Source of the DNA: Asticcacaulis taihuensis
Lineage (GTDB): Bacteria; Pseudomonadota; Alphaproteobacteria; Caulobacterales; Caulobacteraceae
DNA length: 64,000 nt
Assembly (NCBI RefSeq): GCF_900100255.1
Contig: NZ_FMTS01000003.1
Span: forward strand, 62,001 to 126,000
Reading direction: 5' to 3'
A program made the translations under genes and the position numbers. A model generated the notes under the pieces. The model saw only the letters and a list, made by a program, of their open reading frames with translations. It was not told the origin of the DNA and ran no database searches. Numbering within the stretch: position 1 is the first letter of the stretch; every line of letters starts with the position of its first letter. Shown in pieces: positions 62,075 to 64,000 of this stretch.

Positions 62075-63353
62075 GGGCGCTTTTCGCGGTTTTCGGCGGC
62101 AGCAAAGGTTCGAGTGCCATCCACACGACATCCAGCGTGTCGGCTTGCCTGCGGCTGACTTCCAGGGCGCGTTTGTCGGTGGCCTTCACGACTTCGGGGT
62201 GCTGGCGAAGCTGGCTCAGCAGGAAGCCCAGTTCGGCGGTGCCCTTGACGCGGAAACCGCCCTCGGCATCGAGCAGGTCGGCATAGATGCCTGCCCAGTT
62301 GCTGATATCCGGTCCGGTAATGACGCATTTGCCGAGGCGCGCGGCTTCAAGCGGATTGTGCCCGCCGATGCTTTCGAGGAAGCTGCCGCCCATGAGGGTA
62401 ATGCCGGCCACCGAAAAGAACAGGCCGAGTTCGCCGAGGGTATCGGCGAGATAGACGTGGGTCTGGCTGGTGATTGGCTCGCTCTTCGAGCGCTGTGCCA
62501 CCTTCAGCCCCATGGCTTCGAGATCAAGCCGGATTTCGCCGGCGCGGATCGGGTGGCGCGGTGCCAGGATGAGCAGGTCGCCGCCCCAGAGCGCCGGTTC
62601 CAGCGTCTTGGCGATCAGGCTGTCCTCGCCATAATGGGTGCTGGCGGCAAAATAGACGAATTGTTTGCCGATCTGCTTTTTCAGTTCGGTCAGCGCCTTG
62701 GAATCGACGGGCGGCGCAGTGCCCAGTGTTTTCAGGTTGGCGCGCGGTCCCGGCGTAACCCCCATGGCTTTCAGACGGTCCTCGCTGGCCTTGTCCTGTG
62801 CCATGATCAGGCTGTAGCCCGCCAGAAGCGAGCGCATGGCCCCCTTGAAGCGCTGCCAGCCTTTGTAGGTCTTTTCGGTGATGCGGGCGCTAAGAAGGAC
62901 ATGGGGCGTACCGCGTCGGGTCAGTTCGCGCAACTGGGTGGGCCAGATATCGCTTTCGATAAAGACGGCGAGGTCGGGCCGCCAGTGGTCAAGGAAACCT
63001 GTGACCGCCTGTGGCGTATCGAGCGGCGCGTACTGGTGGATCACGCCCTCGGGCAAACGCTTGGCCAGGATATCCGCGGAGGTGGTTGTGGCCGAGGTGA
63101 TCAGGATGTTGAGGTCCGGCCGCTCGACCGACAGGGCCACGATCACCGGCAGGACCGACAGGCTTTCGCCGACACTGACGCCGTGGAACCAGACGAGTTG
63201 GCCTTCCGGGCGGGGATGATCGGTCTGGCCCAGCTTTTCGCGCCAGCGTGCGGCGTCTTCCTTGCCGCGCTGGACGCGCCTTTTCAGCAGGCCGGGAGCG
63301 ATGCCGTGCGCCGCGCCCATCAATCGTTGATAAATAGATAGCGAGAGGCTCAT
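62064..63353 (-). CDS. waaA: 3-deoxy-D-manno-octulosonic acid (Kdo) transferase
   Basis: The 429-residue GT30 enzyme adds Kdo to lipid A. Its N-terminal domain has FHGVSVGESLSVLPVI with the catalytic Glu, and IESDIWP. Its C-terminal domain has FAASTHYGEDSLI, LAPRHPIRA and GGSFLESIGGHNPLEAA, all diagnostic of WaaA/KdtA. It overlaps the upstream DUF374 gene by four bases and the lpxK start by 11, so all three are tightly coupled. Confidence 0.95.
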   Translation of the reverse strand: MSLSLSIYQRLMGAAHGIAPGLLKRRVQRGKEDAARWREKLGQTDHPRPEGQLVWFHGVSVGESLSVLPVIVALSVERPDLNILITSATTTSADILAKRLPEGVIHQYAPLDTPQAVTGFLDHWRPDLAVFIESDIWPTQLRELTRRGTPHVLLSARITEKTYKGWQRFKGAMRSLLAGYSLIMAQDKASEDRLKAMGVTPGPRANLKTLGTAPPVDSKALTELKKQIGKQFVYFAASTHYGEDSLIAKTLEPALWGGDLLILAPRHPIRAGEIRLDLEAMGLKVAQRSKSEPITSQTHVYLADTLGELGLFFSVAGITLMGGSFLESIGGHNPLEAARLGKCVITGPDISNWAGIYADLLDAEGGFRVKGTAELGFLLSQLRQHPEVVKATDKRALEVSRRQADTLDVVWMALEPLLPPKTAKSAHGD

Positions 63354-64000
63354 GATGCCCCCTGCGGCACAAGGCCCAGTATTTCATCGGCGCGATCGGT
63401 CACGCCGGTCAGGGCCTGTTCGGCCTGAAGGCGCAGCGCCTCCATCGCCGTTTCATCGGTATCGGCCGGAATGGCCGGAAGAACGCCCCAGACCATGGCG
63501 CCACGTGAGAAGGGCAGGGGAATGCGCATCCGGTCCCAGGTCTTGAATTCCATGTAGTTTTTTGTCGATTGCCCCAGCACAACAAGCGGGGCGCCGGACA
63601 TCTGCGACAGTTTGAGCGACCCTTCGGTCATGACCCGCGACGGGCCACGCGGGCCATCCGGCGTCATGGCGACGCAGCGACCGCCGGTGTCCCGGTCGCC
63701 ACGAATCCAGCGGATCAGTTCGCGGAAGGCCTGGGCGCCGCCCTTCTGCTTGGTCGGGTCGGACTTCTTGGCCGAGGAACCGCGGATGGAATGATAGCCG
63801 AAGCGGGTGTTGATTTTCATGCTGACCTCGCCGCTTTTCGACATCGAGGCGAGCACGCAGACCGGCTGACCGCGATCGCGTGGCCAGGAGGCGTGTCCCA
63901 GATGCAGGCGGCCATGCCAGAACATCAGCACGACCGGCCCTTTGCCATCCCATATGGCCTCAACCGGTGCCTGACCTTCTATGGTCCAGCGCGTTGTTTT
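63350..64000 (-). CDS. DUF374 lysophospholipid acyltransferase-like protein, cut by the right edge
   Basis: The frame is open to the window edge, so the N-terminus is missing. Visible signatures are VVLMFWHGRLHLG and later AMTPDGPRGPSRVMTEG, typical of DUF374 proteins related to lipid A acyltransferases. It precedes waaA with a four-base overlap, fitting a role in lipid A or Kdo assembly. Confidence 0.88.
   Translation of the reverse strand, partial: KTTRWTIEGQAPVEAIWDGKGPVVLMFWHGRLHLGHASWPRDRGQPVCVLASMSKSGEVSMKINTRFGYHSIRGSSAKKSDPTKQKGGAQAFRELIRWIRGDRDTGGRCVAMTPDGPRGPSRVMTEGSLKLSQMSGAPLVVLGQSTKNYMEFKTWDRMRIPLPFSRGAMVWGVLPAIPADTDETAMEALRLQAEQALTGVTDRADEILGLVPQGAS

Noticed and set aside
61953-63341. 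Plus-strand open frame of 462 codons opposite waaA and lpxK
   Set aside because: Both minus-strand genes have diagnostic motifs and tight coupling. The plus-strand frame has none.

Overview
The window (about 60% GC, densely coded, very little non-coding DNA) looks like chromosome of a Caulobacteraceae member. Asticcacaulis is my best guess, from the TonB-dependent receptors of the Xanthomonas/Caulobacter type, a TipF-like flagellar regulator, an alphaproteobacterial-type LexA box, and many plant-cell-wall glycoside hydrolases. I see no rRNA, tRNA, CRISPR array, transposase or prophage.

Layout. (1) 1-20.8 kb is a carbohydrate-uptake region. It holds two TonB-dependent receptors (416-3205, 17781-20771), a cupin/JmjC-like protein plus a flavin-dependent halogenase (3272-5784, minus), a small PA-IL-like lectin candidate plus an S9 dipeptidyl-peptidase (5927-8784), an SDR/AKR/cupin redox operon (8801-10978, minus), a CE1-type esterase, a FadR-type GntR regulator (12296-12961, minus), and a GH43 and a GH127 enzyme. 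A near-palindrome, GTATA-NNN-TATAA, recurs upstream of most of these units and of the GntR gene itself, so I read the region as one GntR-controlled regulon for arabinose-containing glycans. One operator-like site sits in front of a possible small RNA at about 12.0-12.3 kb. (2) 20.8-38.6 kb is general accessory DNA: two GNAT acetyltransferases, lipoproteins, an Xre-regulated membrane operon, a NagX-like membrane protein, an M48 protease/lipoprotein operon, a TetR-controlled HlyD/ABC exporter, an SOS-box small protein, a LysE exporter, rhodanese, an ArsR/DUF4166/epimerase locus and OmpW. (3) 38.7-50.3 kb is a xylan-degradation cluster: GH74-like, CBM-like, GH43, GH10, GH3, SGNH esterase and GH115. 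The GH10/GH3 divergent promoter carries a perfect 16-bp LacI-type palindrome and the GH74-like gene a related site. (4) 50.2-64 kb is mostly core: tipF and a CheY-like regulator, an M23 peptidase, DUF2093, xseA, a hybrid histidine kinase and purD. Two tandem GH5 enzymes follow, then DUF374-waaA-lpxK for lipid A/Kdo, cut by the right edge.

How it fits together. The first region would import and trim arabinofuranosyl glycans under a GntR switch. The second cluster would cleave acetylated (methyl)glucuronoxylan: GH10 cuts the backbone, GH115 removes glucuronate, the SGNH enzyme removes acetyl groups, and GH43/GH3 release xylose or arabinose, under a LacI-type regulator encoded elsewhere. Functions are inferred from sequence motifs read by eye. 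No database search was run.
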